DNA of 35,185 nucleotides from Synergistaceae bacterium (GCA_031274425.1 JAISQE010000063.1:1-35185); one strand, 5' to 3'. Shown: positions 16,160 to 24,470, numbered from the stretch's first letter. Translations and numbers: made by a program. Notes: generated from the sequence alone by a model not told the origin.

Positions 16160-18112
16160 CTACGCTCGCCCCACCCTGGCGGCGTTGATGATCGCCAGCA
16201 GGGCCACCCCCACGTCGGCGAAGATCGCCTCCCAGAGCCCGGCGATTCCGACGATGCCCAGAACCATGAAGACGCCCTTTGCCGCCAGCGCCATCCCGAC
16301 GTTTTCCCGGACAATTCTGCGCGTGCGTTTCGCGATATCCAAAAGGTCCACCACCCGAGACGGGGCGTCGTTCAGGACCACGGCGTCCGCTACCTCGATG
16401 GCGACCTCCGACCCCAGCCCCCCCATAGCCACCCCGATATGAGAACTGGCCAGGAGCGGAGCGTCGTTCACCCCATCCCCGACGAACGCGGTCTTGGCCG
16501 TCCCGGCCAGCTCGGTCAAGGCCGTGACCTTCATGTCGGGCAGCAGGCCCGAGCGGTAGCCGTCGAGGTTCAATTTTTGCGCGACCCACGCGCTGCCCTC
16601 TTCGCGGTCCCCCGTCAGCATGTAGCTTCCGACTCCGCGTTCCCTCAAACGGCTGACGGCCTTGATCGCGTCGGCTTTCAAAACGTCGGATACCGTGATC
16701 CTGCCCAGAAAGCGCGCCCCCCTCGCCACATAGACCACGGTTCCCTCGAGTTGGGAACGGCCGTCGACGGGGTTCTGATCTTGCATTGAATCTTGCATTG
16801 AATCTTGCATTGAATTTTTCATCAAATCGTTCATCAACGCCAGGTTTCCCGCGGCGTATTCCGTTCCCTCGTAAGCGGCGACGACTCCCTTGCCCGCGAT
16901 TTCCCGGGATTCCGCTTCCACGGACGTCAGCGTGCCGAATTCTTTTTGGATGGAGCGCGCCACGGGGTGGTTGGAGAAGGCCTCGGCAATCGAGGCGGCC
17001 CGCCGAAGCTCGTCTTCGGAGACGCCGGGTTCGGGACGAACGTCCGTGACCTGAAAAACGCCGCGGGTGAGGGTGCCCGTTTTGTCGAACGCGACGACCG
17101 CAATTTCGTTCGCCGCGTCCAAAACGTTGCCCCCTTTAACCAGAATGCCCAGCTTCGAGGCGGCGCCGATGCCTCCGAAATAACCCAGGGGAATGGAGAT
17201 GACCAACGCGCAGGGGCAGGAGATCATGAGAACGACAAGCGCGCGGTAGATCCAGTCATGCCACGATGCCCCCGCAAAAAGAGGCGGGACGACGGCCGTC
17301 AGAAAGGCGACGCCGAACATGGCCGGCGTGTAAACGGAGGCGAACTTGGAGATGAATCGCTCCGTCGGGGACTTGTGCGCGATGGCGTTCTCGACCATCT
17401 CCATGACGCGGGCGATGCTCGAGTCCGCAAAAGGCCCGGATGCCTCCACGATAAGGGTTCCGTCTATGTTGACCGTCCCGCCGAATACCTGCGTTCCCTG
17501 CCTGGCCCGCACCGGTACGGGCTCCCCCGTAATGGGCGACGTGTCCACGCGGGAGTCCCCCGTTACGACCAGTCCGTCGACCGGGATCTTTTCTCCCGGT
17601 TTCACCAGAACCCTCATGCCCGTCGTCACGTCTTCCGGCGCCGTCGGGGTCAAAGCATCCCCCCGCACGACGTTGGCGACCGTGGGCTTGGTGGCCAGAA
17701 GGCTCTTGATGGAGTTGCGGGATCTGCCCGCCGCGCGCTCCTGAAACATCTCCCCGACCTGGTAGAAGATCACGACGCCCAGGGCCTCGGCCAGCTCTCC
17801 TAGCCCGATGGCGGCCAGCGTCGCTCCCCCCATCAAGGTGAACTCGTCGAAAAAACGTCCTCTGCGGAGGCTTTCCCAGGCCCCCAGCAAAACGGGGTAT
17901 CCGCAGATCAGATAGGGAACGCCGTAAAGCAGCCAACGCTGAGACTCGGGAAGGCGATCTCCCAACAACAACCCCGTCGCGAGCATCAAGGCCCCTATAG
18001 CCAGCGTGGCGACGTCCAGCCATTCGCCTTGGTGCTCATGTTCGTGTTCATGTTCATGCGCGCAGGCCGAGCAACAGCCCGCCGCTGAAATTTTCGGGTC
18101 TTGCTTTTCCAT
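16160..18112 (-). CDS. P1B-type heavy-metal ATPase (Zn/Cd class, ZntA/CadA-like)
   Basis: Inner-membrane pump exporting metal ions with ATP. The product has 650 residues from the ATG at 18112 (AAAGGAG upstream); the earlier in-frame ATG lacks a ribosome site. The N-terminus has no HMA domain but a Cys/His-rich tail, [16 protein letters not shown] (13-28). Motifs are TGE (195-197), the membrane site CPC (299-301), DKTGT (343-347), the HP pair (382-383) and GDGVNDAP (545-552). FADVG at 631-635 in the last membrane helix carries the D-x-G expected for the Zn/Cd/Pb class. Residues 434-444 form a SMQD tandem repeat. It lies 23 nt downstream of a CsoR-type repressor, which presumably controls it. 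Confidence 0.92.
   Translation of the reverse strand: MEKQDPKISAAGCCSACAHEHEHEHEHQGEWLDVATLAIGALMLATGLLLGDRLPESQRWLLYGVPYLICGYPVLLGAWESLRRGRFFDEFTLMGGATLAAIGLGELAEALGVVIFYQVGEMFQERAAGRSRNSIKSLLATKPTVANVVRGDALTPTAPEDVTTGMRVLVKPGEKIPVDGLVVTGDSRVDTSPITGEPVPVRARQGTQVFGGTVNIDGTLIVEASGPFADSSIARVMEMVENAIAHKSPTERFISKFASVYTPAMFGVAFLTAVVPPLFAGASWHDWIYRALVVLMISCPCALVISIPLGYFGGIGAASKLGILVKGGNVLDAANEIAVVAFDKTGTLTRGVFQVTDVRPEPGVSEDELRRAASIAEAFSNHPVARSIQKEFGTLTSVEAESREIAGKGVVAAYEGTEYAAGNLALMNDLMKNSMQDSMQDSMQDQNPVDGRSQLEGTVVYVARGARFLGRITVSDVLKADAIKAVSRLRERGVGSYMLTGDREEGSAWVAQKLNLDGYRSGLLPDMKVTALTELAGTAKTAFVGDGVNDAPLLASSHIGVAMGGLGSEVAIEVADAVVLNDAPSRVVDLLDIAKRTRRIVRENVGMALAAKGVFMVLGIVGIAGLWEAIFADVGVALLAIINAARVGRA
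16778..16813 (-). repeat. 12-bp tandem repeat inside the ATPase gene
   Basis: Three perfect copies of ATCTTGCATTGA (plus-strand reading) lie at 16778-16813. They encode the repeated tetrapeptide SMQD in the nucleotide-binding domain without breaking the frame. Confidence 0.9.
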
Positions 18113-18135
18113 CGTAAGGTCTCCTTTATGAAAGG

Positions 18136-18411
18136 TCATACCAACCTCGAAAACTGTTCGAGGGCGCTCGACAGCTTGTCCAGCACTTCGTCGCCGTTGC
18201 CGTCTCGAATGCCGTCCAACACGCAGTGGTGCAGATGCCCCTCCAGGATATACTGCCCCACCTTGTGCAACGCGGCTTTGGTCGATCCGATTTGGATCAG
18301 GATGTCTTCGCAGGGTTTATCTTCCTCGACCATCTTCATGATGCCCCGCACCTGGCCTTCGATACGCTTGAGACGACGTATGATCGCCGTCACGTCCATA
18401 CACTGAATCAT
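18136..18411 (-). CDS. CsoR/RcnR-family metal-sensing repressor
   Basis: All-helical DNA-binding repressor of 91 residues, starting [20 protein letters not shown], the typical opening of this family. The metal ligands of Mycobacterium CsoR (Cys36, His61, Cys65) correspond here to C34, H59 and C63 with identical spacing, a set used for Cu(I) and, in InrS, for Ni(II). It lies directly upstream of a P1B ATPase gene of Zn/Cd class, so ligand set and apparent cargo do not obviously agree. Two near-palindromic operators of the TACCC-GGGTA type lie 18-57 nt upstream of its start, which suggests autoregulation of the two-gene operon. The actual metal is uncertain. Confidence 0.92.
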   Translation of the reverse strand: MIQCMDVTAIIRRLKRIEGQVRGIMKMVEEDKPCEDILIQIGSTKAALHKVGQYILEGHLHHCVLDGIRDGNGDEVLDKLSSALEQFSRLV

Positions 18412-18428
18412 TTGGGCTCCCTCCGTTT

Positions 18429-18447
18429 TATACCCATAGGGGGTATA
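18429..18447. promoter_or_regulatory. CsoR-type operator, proximal
   Basis: TATACCCATAGGGGGTATA is a near-perfect 19-nt palindrome with the TACCC/GGGTA arms known from Bacillus-type CsoR operators. It lies 18 nt upstream of the repressor start codon. Confidence 0.75.
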
Positions 18448-18451
18448 TAGG

Positions 18452-18468
18452 ATACCCTCCTAGGGTAT
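18452..18468. promoter_or_regulatory. CsoR-type operator, distal
   Basis: ATACCCTCCTAGGGTAT (17 nt) repeats the same arms about 22 nt, or two helical turns, from the proximal site. Two sites on one face of the helix suggest cooperative binding. Confidence 0.7.
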
Positions 18469-18530
18469 ATTATTTCGAGGAAAAGTCAAGAGCAAAAAAA
18501 AGGCTGTAAAGCGAAGAGCAAAGCATTGAA

Positions 18531-18552
18531 CCTGAACCTGAACCTGAACCTG
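18531..18552. repeat. Hexanucleotide repeat CCTGAA
   Basis: Three perfect copies and a partial fourth of CCTGAA lie in the gap between the repressor promoter and the MsrA remnant. It has no coding role. Confidence 0.85.
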
Positions 18553-18626
18553 ACTGGTTAACCGTAGTTCCCGAGCGATTTTCTAACTATATTTAATCGG
18601 TGGATCAATAAAACACTCTCTAAAAT

Positions 18627-18866
18627 ATGGGGTATCTACGAAGAGAAGATTATGTACACAAACCCCTATTGGGTTACGCCAACGGGGATACGGAGAACCC
18701 CACCTACGAGGAGGTGTGCGACGACGCCGGCCACGCCGAAACGGTGGAGGTGATCTACGTCGCCGAGGAATACCATCAGGACTACCTCGAAAAGAACCCC
18801 GGCGGTTATTGTCACGTGGATTTCGGTAAATTGGAGCGGCCGGGCGCGAAAGAAAACGAGCGCTGA
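18627..18866 (+). pseudogene. Remnant of peptide methionine sulfoxide reductase (MsrA)
   Basis: A 79-codon open frame fuses two separated parts of MsrA. Residues 16-45 ([17 protein letters not shown] through [10 protein letters not shown]) match the segment shortly after the active site. Residues 46-67 ([18 protein letters not shown]) match the C-terminal part. About 90-100 residues normally between them are missing, and so is the N-terminal GCFWG motif with the catalytic cysteine. No ribosome site precedes the ATG. The frame survived because the internal deletion kept phase. The product cannot be an active reductase, so I treat it as a decaying gene. It is convergent with the arn operon. Confidence 0.8.
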
Positions 18867-18878
18867 CCGGCCTGGGTT

Positions 18879-19778
18879 TCACTGCGTTTTTTGGACGGCC
18901 ACCTTACCCGAGCGGCCCTGGATCTTCGCCATTTCGACATCCGCGATATCCGTGCCCGCGGAGTTTCTGAATCGCGCGGCCACGTCCCTCAAAGTCGGGA
19001 AAACGACCTCGCCCTCCAGACAGCAGTCGAGAAAACGCGTGAAGACGTCGCTCATGTCGCCGCCCTCCATCTCGGCGTGGACGGTGTGCACGTTCAAGCC
19101 CGGCTCCAGCAGGTCCAGGTATTTGTCGTGGAGCTTCTCGGAATCCATTCCGTCCGTTCCCCACAGCTCGTCCAGCGTGGGCAGAGTCGAGGGGATTTGC
19201 AGCGTGCGAAAGACCACCCCGTCCATCCGCGGGAAAAAGGGCTTTGCCCCTCGGACGTCGCTGCAGTAGTCGAAACCCAGCTCGTCCTGCACGGTCAGGC
19301 TGTCGAACGACGCCTGCCAACCCGGCGCGGCGGAGCTTTTAGGCGTCGAGCCGACGACGCGGGAGAAAAGTTCCGCGGCTTTGTTGAGCTCCGCGCGGAT
19401 TTCCTCTCGCGACATCTTCGAGAGGCGGTCCTGCCAGAAGACATGGTCCCAGCAGTGGACGCCGCAGTCGTGCCCCTCGTCCGCCGCGCGCCTCAAAACG
19501 TCGGGGTTCGAGGCGACGATCATGGGAGCCCGGAGGAGCGTGCCGTAGAGAAGCGTTTTCAGCCCGTAGGTGCTCGGTGCTTTGGTGCGCAGCATTTTTG
19601 AGATGAACCCTTTGTTGAAAATACGTCGAATCGCCTTGCCGGAGTTGTCCGGTCCCATCGAAAAAAAGATCGAGGCCTTGACGTCTCGCTCGCCCAGGAT
19701 GTCCAAAAGGCGAGGAACGCCTTCCAGGTAACCTTTCAGAGTATCCACATCTATTTTAATCGTTACTTCGCAACTCAT
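18879..19778 (-). CDS. arnD: ArnD, 4-deoxy-4-formamido-L-arabinose-phosphoundecaprenol deformylase
   Basis: Removes the formyl group from undecaprenyl-phosphate-L-Ara4FN, releasing the L-Ara4N donor used on lipid A. The product has 299 residues of the polysaccharide-deacetylase (NodB) fold. Matches to E. coli ArnD include IDVDTLKGYLEGVPRLLDIL, ASIFFSMGPDN, the metal-site residues D10/D12 with H108 and H112 in GVHCWDH, SAAPGWQA and YTIHAE-like VHTVHAEMEGG. A C-terminal extension of about 20 residues is not conserved. It overlaps the formyltransferase gene by 23 nt and is the last gene of the operon. It is presumed inner-membrane associated. Confidence 0.93.
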   Translation of the reverse strand: MSCEVTIKIDVDTLKGYLEGVPRLLDILGERDVKASIFFSMGPDNSGKAIRRIFNKGFISKMLRTKAPSTYGLKTLLYGTLLRAPMIVASNPDVLRRAADEGHDCGVHCWDHVFWQDRLSKMSREEIRAELNKAAELFSRVVGSTPKSSAAPGWQASFDSLTVQDELGFDYCSDVRGAKPFFPRMDGVVFRTLQIPSTLPTLDELWGTDGMDSEKLHDKYLDLLEPGLNVHTVHAEMEGGDMSDVFTRFLDCCLEGEVVFPTLRDVAARFRNSAGTDIADVEMAKIQGRSGKVAVQKTQ

Positions 19779-20751
19779 TCCATTTATGGCCTTTCTCCGT
19801 CAATACGACGCCGACGGGCAGCCGCAGTTCATCTCCTTTCGATTCCTCTCCGTCACTCCACTGAGCCCGTTCGATCTCCAGCGCTCCGGCCCCGGTGCTC
19901 ACCTTCAAAGGAGAAGAGGATACCACAACGCCGGGCGTAATGCACTCTTCTTCAAGATGTGGGGCAAGATATGGGGCAGGATGCGGGGGATGCGGCCGCG
20001 TGCGCCAGACAAACAGTTTTTTCCCGTCCAGATGGGTGAAGGCCCCGGGGAACGGGTGCGTGACGGCCCGCACGAGGTTGTGAATCTCCCGCGCCGATTT
20101 CGACCAGTCGATCAACCCGTCCTCCGGCCGCCTGCGTCCGAAGTACGTGGCCTGGGATCGATCTTGCTCGCGTCCCCGCGCCGCGCCCTCCAGAATGGCC
20201 GGCAGGCTGCGGCGCAGCACCGCCCGCGCCGCGGGAATCATCTTTTTGAAGACGTCGTGGGCCGTGTCGTCGTCGTCGATCGGGACGACCTGCTGATCGA
20301 CGATCCGCCCCTCGTCCACGCGCGCCGTCATGTGGTGCAGCGTCACGCCCGTTTCCGTCTCTCCGTTAAGGACGACCCAGTTGATGCAGGCGCGGCCTCG
20401 ATACCGGGGCAGAAGGGCCCCGTGGATGTTGAAGGCCCCCAAGGGCGCCAGCTCCAAAATCGAGGCGGGGATGACGGTACGGTATGAAAAGGAAAAGATC
20501 AAATCAGGGCGAAGCTCCCGAAGCAGGCGAAGCTCGTCCTCTCCCAGTTTTTCCGGGGTATGCGCGGGAATGCCGTTTTCCTCCGCCAGCTCGCGAACCG
20601 ACCGGAACCACTTTTCCTCGTCGGGATCGTCTTCGTGCGTGAGAACCGCTGCCACCTCTATTCCCTCCGTCAGCAGCTCCGCCAGGCACTCGTACCCGAT
20701 GGAGCTGTAGGCGAAGACGACAGCGCGTTTTTTCTTCATCTTTTTTCCCAT
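19756..20751 (-). CDS. arnA: UDP-L-Ara4N formyltransferase (ArnA N-terminal domain as a separate protein)
   Basis: Transfers a formyl group from 10-formyl-tetrahydrofolate to UDP-L-Ara4N. The 331-residue protein corresponds to residues 1-305 of E. coli ArnA. The catalytic triad N102/H104/D140 of E. coli appears with constant offset as N108, H110 (FNIHGALLPRYRGRA) and D146 (RVDEGRI). ATYFGRRRPEDGLIDW and VRAVTHPFPGAFTHL are also family-typical. AAGGGG lies 5 nt before the ATG at 20751. The dehydrogenase half of ArnA is a separate gene at 23448-24470, three genes upstream, so this organism has a split ArnA. The N-terminus MGKKMKKKR has an extra basic tail. A Pro/His-rich insertion lies near residue 254. 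Confidence 0.92.
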   Translation of the reverse strand: MGKKMKKKRAVVFAYSSIGYECLAELLTEGIEVAAVLTHEDDPDEEKWFRSVRELAEENGIPAHTPEKLGEDELRLLRELRPDLIFSFSYRTVIPASILELAPLGAFNIHGALLPRYRGRACINWVVLNGETETGVTLHHMTARVDEGRIVDQQVVPIDDDDTAHDVFKKMIPAARAVLRRSLPAILEGAARGREQDRSQATYFGRRRPEDGLIDWSKSAREIHNLVRAVTHPFPGAFTHLDGKKLFVWRTRPHPPHPAPYLAPHLEEECITPGVVVSSSPLKVSTGAGALEIERAQWSDGEESKGDELRLPVGVVLTEKGHKWNELRSND

Positions 20752-20761
20752 TTTTTCCCCT

Positions 20762-21709
20762 TCATCGTTCCGCCTCTTGGGCGTCGTAGACCTTTCGGAT
20801 CACGTAGCGGGGACGTTTGCGCACCTCTTGGTAGATGCGTCCCACGTATTCGCCTTGGATGCCGATGCAGGAAATCGTGACCCCCATCAGCAGGAAAAGG
20901 ATCGCCAGCAACGTGAAGACGCCCTCCGCCTCCGGTCCGACGATCAGACGCCGGATAAACATGAACGCCGCGAAAAGGAAGCTCAGGGCGGAGATCAAGA
21001 TGCCCGCCATGGTCACCGCCTGCAGCGGAACCATAGAAAACCCCGTCATCAGGTCGAAATTCAGGCGGATCAGGCGGAACAGGCTGTATTTGGACTGTCC
21101 CTTTTCCCGCTCGCTGTGGGCGACGTCGATTTCGATGGGGTTTGTCGCGAATTTTTGCGCCAGGGCGGGGATGAAGGTGGTGGTTTCCGCCGACTCGTTG
21201 ATGATGTCGACCACATCCCGCCTATAGGCGCGCAACATGCAGCCGTAGTCGTGCAGCGAGAGGCCCGTGATCCGATTGGTCAGACGGTTGACGAGCCGCG
21301 ACGCCGTTCTTCGAAAAAGCGTGTCTTGGCGCTGCCTGCGAACCGTTCCCACGACGTCGTGGCCGTCGTCGACGCACCGCACCATGCGGGGGATCTCCTC
21401 GGGCGGGTTCTGCAGGTCGGCGTCGAGGGTGATCATCATTTCCCCCTGGGCGCGGTCCAAGCCCGCCATGATCGCCATGTGCTGGCCGAAGTTTCCGTTG
21501 AAATCGATGATCCGCACCCTGCCGGGATATCGCTTTTGCGCCCGCAGCAACAAGGGCAGCGTCGCGTCGCGGCTGCCGTCGTTGACGAGAATGACCTCGT
21601 AGGCTCGTTCCAGGCCGTCGAGGATCGGGAAAATGCGTTCGAACAATTTGGGAAGGCTTTCTTCCTCGTTGTAAGTTGGGATGATGACGGAAATTTCCGG
21701 CTTATTCAA
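20762..21709 (-). CDS. arnC: ArnC, undecaprenyl-phosphate 4-deoxy-4-formamido-L-arabinose transferase
   Basis: Transfers L-Ara4FN from UDP to undecaprenyl phosphate at the inner face of the cytoplasmic membrane. The product has 315 residues: a GT2 domain (about 1-225) with VIIPTYNEEESLP, LVNDGSRD, TLDADLQNPPEEIPR and the strongly ArnC-like DYGCMLRAYRRDVVD. Two membrane helices follow (about 235-257 and 268-292) and the family ending GEYVGRIYQEVRKRPRYV. It aligns by eye with E. coli ArnC throughout. It sits between arnT and the formyltransferase gene with gaps of 15 and 10 nt. Substrate is inferred from the surrounding arn genes. Confidence 0.93.
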   Translation of the reverse strand: MNKPEISVIIPTYNEEESLPKLFERIFPILDGLERAYEVILVNDGSRDATLPLLLRAQKRYPGRVRIIDFNGNFGQHMAIMAGLDRAQGEMMITLDADLQNPPEEIPRMVRCVDDGHDVVGTVRRQRQDTLFRRTASRLVNRLTNRITGLSLHDYGCMLRAYRRDVVDIINESAETTTFIPALAQKFATNPIEIDVAHSEREKGQSKYSLFRLIRLNFDLMTGFSMVPLQAVTMAGILISALSFLFAAFMFIRRLIVGPEAEGVFTLLAILFLLMGVTISCIGIQGEYVGRIYQEVRKRPRYVIRKVYDAQEAER

Positions 21710-21724
21710 TCAAAAAACAGCTCC

Positions 21725-23425
21725 TCACCGAAAACAGCCCATTTTTTGGACATGGGCGGACGGCCGATTCGACAAGATCACAGCGTCTCGAACCCGACCC
21801 GTTTCTATTATATTACGTTTTCCCAGCAATTGCTCAAGTTCTTCCTCGCGCCGTTTTTCCGAGACCAAAAAAACGCGCGTTTCTCCGAGCCACAGGTCTT
21901 GTAAGGCCCGAGAGTCGATGAACCAACGGGGGTCTTTTTCCTGGCGCGCGCCGAATTCCAGCTCCCCCGCGGCGTTCGCCAACACAATGCGCCGTTTCAG
22001 GTAAAAACCCAGGCCCTGCGCGGTGCTTTTGTAGCTGGCGACGACGTCTTCGGGCCCGGCCTGCGCTCGTATGATCGCGGCGGGCTCTTTGTAAGATTCC
22101 AGCTCCGCCTTCAGGGCGAAACCCCGCGAGAAAATCATCAGGTTGATCAAGGCCAGCAGGCAGAGGGCGTCGACCATCCTTCCGTACAGGCGCTTGAAAT
22201 AAAACCATCCTCCGCAGAGCGACAGGGCCGCGAGGCCGGCCGCCGCGGGGAGGGTGTAGGAGTAGAGAGAGAGCGTCCCGATTTTTTTGTCCACTAGGGG
22301 ATAGACGACCCCCGCCGCCGCCCCGAGAAGCGACAGAGCGCCGTTCAGGAAAACGAAACGCCCGGCGGGCGTCCTCCCGTCCGCCATGGACGAGAGGACG
22401 CGTCCGCTCAGAATCGCCAAAGGCGGCAGACACGGCACGATATAGGGGACCAATTTCGAACTCGACAGCGAGAAAAAAACGAAAGGCACGGCGAACCACA
22501 GCCCCAAAAAGATCTCGAAAGAGCGTTCTTCATCGCGGCTCTCGCGATGGCCGGCGAGGGATCGGAACACGTCGGGCAGGAGCCCCGCCCATGGAATGAA
22601 CCCGGCGATCAAGATGGGGATGAAGAACCAGAAGGGCTCGTACCGGTCGTGCATCGAGGTCATGTAGCGCAAAAAATGCTCCTGGACGAAGAAGAAATAG
22701 AAGAAATCGTCGTTTGCCCGGCAGACCGCCCAAAACCAGGGCACGGTCAACAGGAAAAACAACGCGACGCCCGGCCAGTACAGCGTACGGGAAATTAAGC
22801 GCCATCGCCGCGTCAAGACGATGTACCAAAAGGCGATCCCCCCCGGCAGCACGATCCCGATCAGTCCCTTGGAGAGGGTTGCGAGCGCCATGCCCGCGTA
22901 AAAAAGCAGAAGGCCCCGCCGATTTTCGGCCCCGCGCCCTTCATTTTCGCAACCCAGCCAGAAGCCGGCCGTCGAGAGCGTGATGAAAAACGACACCGTC
23001 ATGTCCAAGATGTTGAGGCGGCTCACGGCGAACCATAAAAGGCCGGTCGAGAGGACCACGGCGGCGTAGACGCCCGCGTCCGAACCCCAGCGCCGCCGCG
23101 TCAGGGCGAAAACCACCCAGGCCCCGCCGAGGGCGGACAACGTCGGAATCAGCCGCGCCGCGAACTCGTTTTGCCCGAGCGCGGCGAAGGAGGCGGCCGT
23201 GAGCCAGTAGTGCAGAACGGGCTTCTCGAAATACTTGACGTAGTTGAGCCTGGGGGTGACGAAATCCCCCGTTTCGAGCATTTCGCGGGGGATCTCCGCG
23301 TAGCGCCCCTCGTCGGGGTCGATCAGCCCATGACCGCCCAGGCCGAAAAAATAAGAAAAAAGGATCAGCGCCGTCAGGGCCGTCAAAAAAAAGGAGAATT
23401 TTTTCATTTTCATTTTCATTTCCAT
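21725..23425 (-). CDS. arnT: ArnT, lipid A L-Ara4N transferase
   Basis: Integral membrane GT-C glycosyltransferase that attaches L-Ara4N to lipid A phosphates on the periplasmic side, giving resistance to cationic peptides such as polymyxin. The product has 566 residues, close to the 550 of E. coli ArnT, with about 12 hydrophobic segments. The first periplasmic loop has IDPDEGRYAEIPREMLETGD and YFEKPVLHYW, both family signatures containing the essential acidic residues. WFFIPILIAGFIPWAGLLP matches later. The start lies in a hexanucleotide repeat, so ATGs at 23425, 23419, 23413 and 23407 are all possible (MEMKMKMKK). Other PMT-family glycosyltransferases are possible but arn context makes ArnT by far the best call. 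Confidence 0.9.
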   Translation of the reverse strand: MEMKMKMKKFSFFLTALTALILFSYFFGLGGHGLIDPDEGRYAEIPREMLETGDFVTPRLNYVKYFEKPVLHYWLTAASFAALGQNEFAARLIPTLSALGGAWVVFALTRRRWGSDAGVYAAVVLSTGLLWFAVSRLNILDMTVSFFITLSTAGFWLGCENEGRGAENRRGLLLFYAGMALATLSKGLIGIVLPGGIAFWYIVLTRRWRLISRTLYWPGVALFFLLTVPWFWAVCRANDDFFYFFFVQEHFLRYMTSMHDRYEPFWFFIPILIAGFIPWAGLLPDVFRSLAGHRESRDEERSFEIFLGLWFAVPFVFFSLSSSKLVPYIVPCLPPLAILSGRVLSSMADGRTPAGRFVFLNGALSLLGAAAGVVYPLVDKKIGTLSLYSYTLPAAAGLAALSLCGGWFYFKRLYGRMVDALCLLALINLMIFSRGFALKAELESYKEPAAIIRAQAGPEDVVASYKSTAQGLGFYLKRRIVLANAAGELEFGARQEKDPRWFIDSRALQDLWLGETRVFLVSEKRREEELEQLLGKRNIIETGRVRDAVILSNRPSAHVQKMGCFR

Positions 23426-23444
23426 TTTCGTTTCCGTTTCCGAA
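23402..23444 (-). repeat. Hexanucleotide repeat across the arnT start region
   Basis: On the minus strand seven consecutive GRAAAY-type hexamers (GGAAAC, GGAAAC, GAAAAT, GGAAAT, GAAAAT, GAAAAT, GAAAAA) span the ribosome-binding region and first codons of arnT. They create four in-frame ATG codons 6 nt apart. Confidence 0.85.
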
Positions 23445-23447
23445 ATT

Positions 23448-24470
23448 TTATGCCCAGCCGCTGAGGTTCAGGGATTCGAGCGTCTTTTTCACCGTTTCGC
23501 GCAAACCCACCTTGGGGGTCCAGTTCATGAGTCTTTTCATTTTGGCGATGGAGGGCACTCGGTTGCGCATGTCGTCATAGCCGTTGCGGTAGTATTCTTC
23601 GGCCGGAATCGAAACGAAACGCACCTCTTCGGCATGGGGCGCGTACTCGGGAATTTCCCTCATCACGTCCACGATCGTCCGGGCGAGTTCTTTGATGGAG
23701 GCGTTGTTGTCGGGGTTGCCGACGTTGAAGATCTGTCCGTCGGCCCGGTTTCCCTCGTTGCGGAGCAGCGTCACGAGCGCGTCCGTGCCGTCGCCTATCC
23801 AGGTGAAACTGCGGCGTTGATCTCCGCCCTCCACCAAAGTGACCTCTCTCTTTTTCAGCACGTCGTGTATGATCTGCGTGACGGAGCGCGCCGTCCGCTC
23901 GCAGGCGTCTTTCCAGGTGTCGAGCCTGGGCCCCACCCAGTTGAACGGACGGAAGATCGTGTAACTCAGGCCCTCTTCCTGGCCGTAGGCCGTGATGATG
24001 CGGTCCATCATCTGCTTGCCGCAGCTGTAGATCCAGCGCATTTTGTTGATGGCCCCCACGGTCAGGGGGCTCTCGTCCTCGTCCAGCACCTCGTCGGCGG
24101 TCAGCCCGTAGACCTCGGAGGTCGAGGGAAAGATCACCCGTTTGCCGTGCTTGACGCAAAAGCGGACGACTTTCAGGTTTTGCTCGAAGTCCAACTCGAA
24201 CGTCCATAAAGGATGACTGAGGTAGTACGCCGGTTTGGCGATCCCCGCCAGGGGCAGAACGACGTCGCTTGCCGCGACTTGCTCCTCGATCCAGGCGTCT
24301 TCCCCGAAGAGGTCGCCCTTTTTCATGGCGAACGCTCGAGCGCTTTCGAGCCTTTTCAAATTTCCGTCGTTCAGATCGAACGCGACGACGGGCCAATCTG
24401 TCGTTTCCAGGATCTTTTCTATCAAATGGCTTCCGATGAATCCGTCCGCTCCCAAAATAAATATCCTCAA
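23448..24470 (-). CDS. arnA: UDP-glucuronate oxidative decarboxylase (ArnA C-terminal domain as a separate protein)
   Basis: NAD-dependent short-chain dehydrogenase converting UDP-glucuronate to UDP-4-keto-arabinose, first dedicated step of L-Ara4N synthesis. The product has 340 residues, equal to the C-terminal half of E. coli ArnA. The start is a TTG at 24470 (AAGGAG 8 nt upstream). The Rossmann motif GADGFIGSH spans 7-15. Catalytic residues S118 and E119 (PSTSEVYG), Y148 and K152 (YSCGKQMMD) are present, as is the arginine in NRVPS near the C-terminus that matches E. coli R619. FRPFNWVGPRLD is also ArnA-like. It is first in the operon, 22 nt before arnT. The aminotransferase arnB, expected next in the pathway, is not in the window. 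Confidence 0.93.
   Translation of the reverse strand: MRIFILGADGFIGSHLIEKILETTDWPVVAFDLNDGNLKRLESARAFAMKKGDLFGEDAWIEEQVAASDVVLPLAGIAKPAYYLSHPLWTFELDFEQNLKVVRFCVKHGKRVIFPSTSEVYGLTADEVLDEDESPLTVGAINKMRWIYSCGKQMMDRIITAYGQEEGLSYTIFRPFNWVGPRLDTWKDACERTARSVTQIIHDVLKKREVTLVEGGDQRRSFTWIGDGTDALVTLLRNEGNRADGQIFNVGNPDNNASIKELARTIVDVMREIPEYAPHAEEVRFVSIPAEEYYRNGYDDMRNRVPSIAKMKRLMNWTPKVGLRETVKKTLESLNLSGWA

Noticed and set aside
18531-18552. CRISPR-like array from short direct repeats
   Set aside because: Units are 6 bp and contiguous with no spacers. The same holds for the repeats at 16778 and 23402. No cas genes are present.
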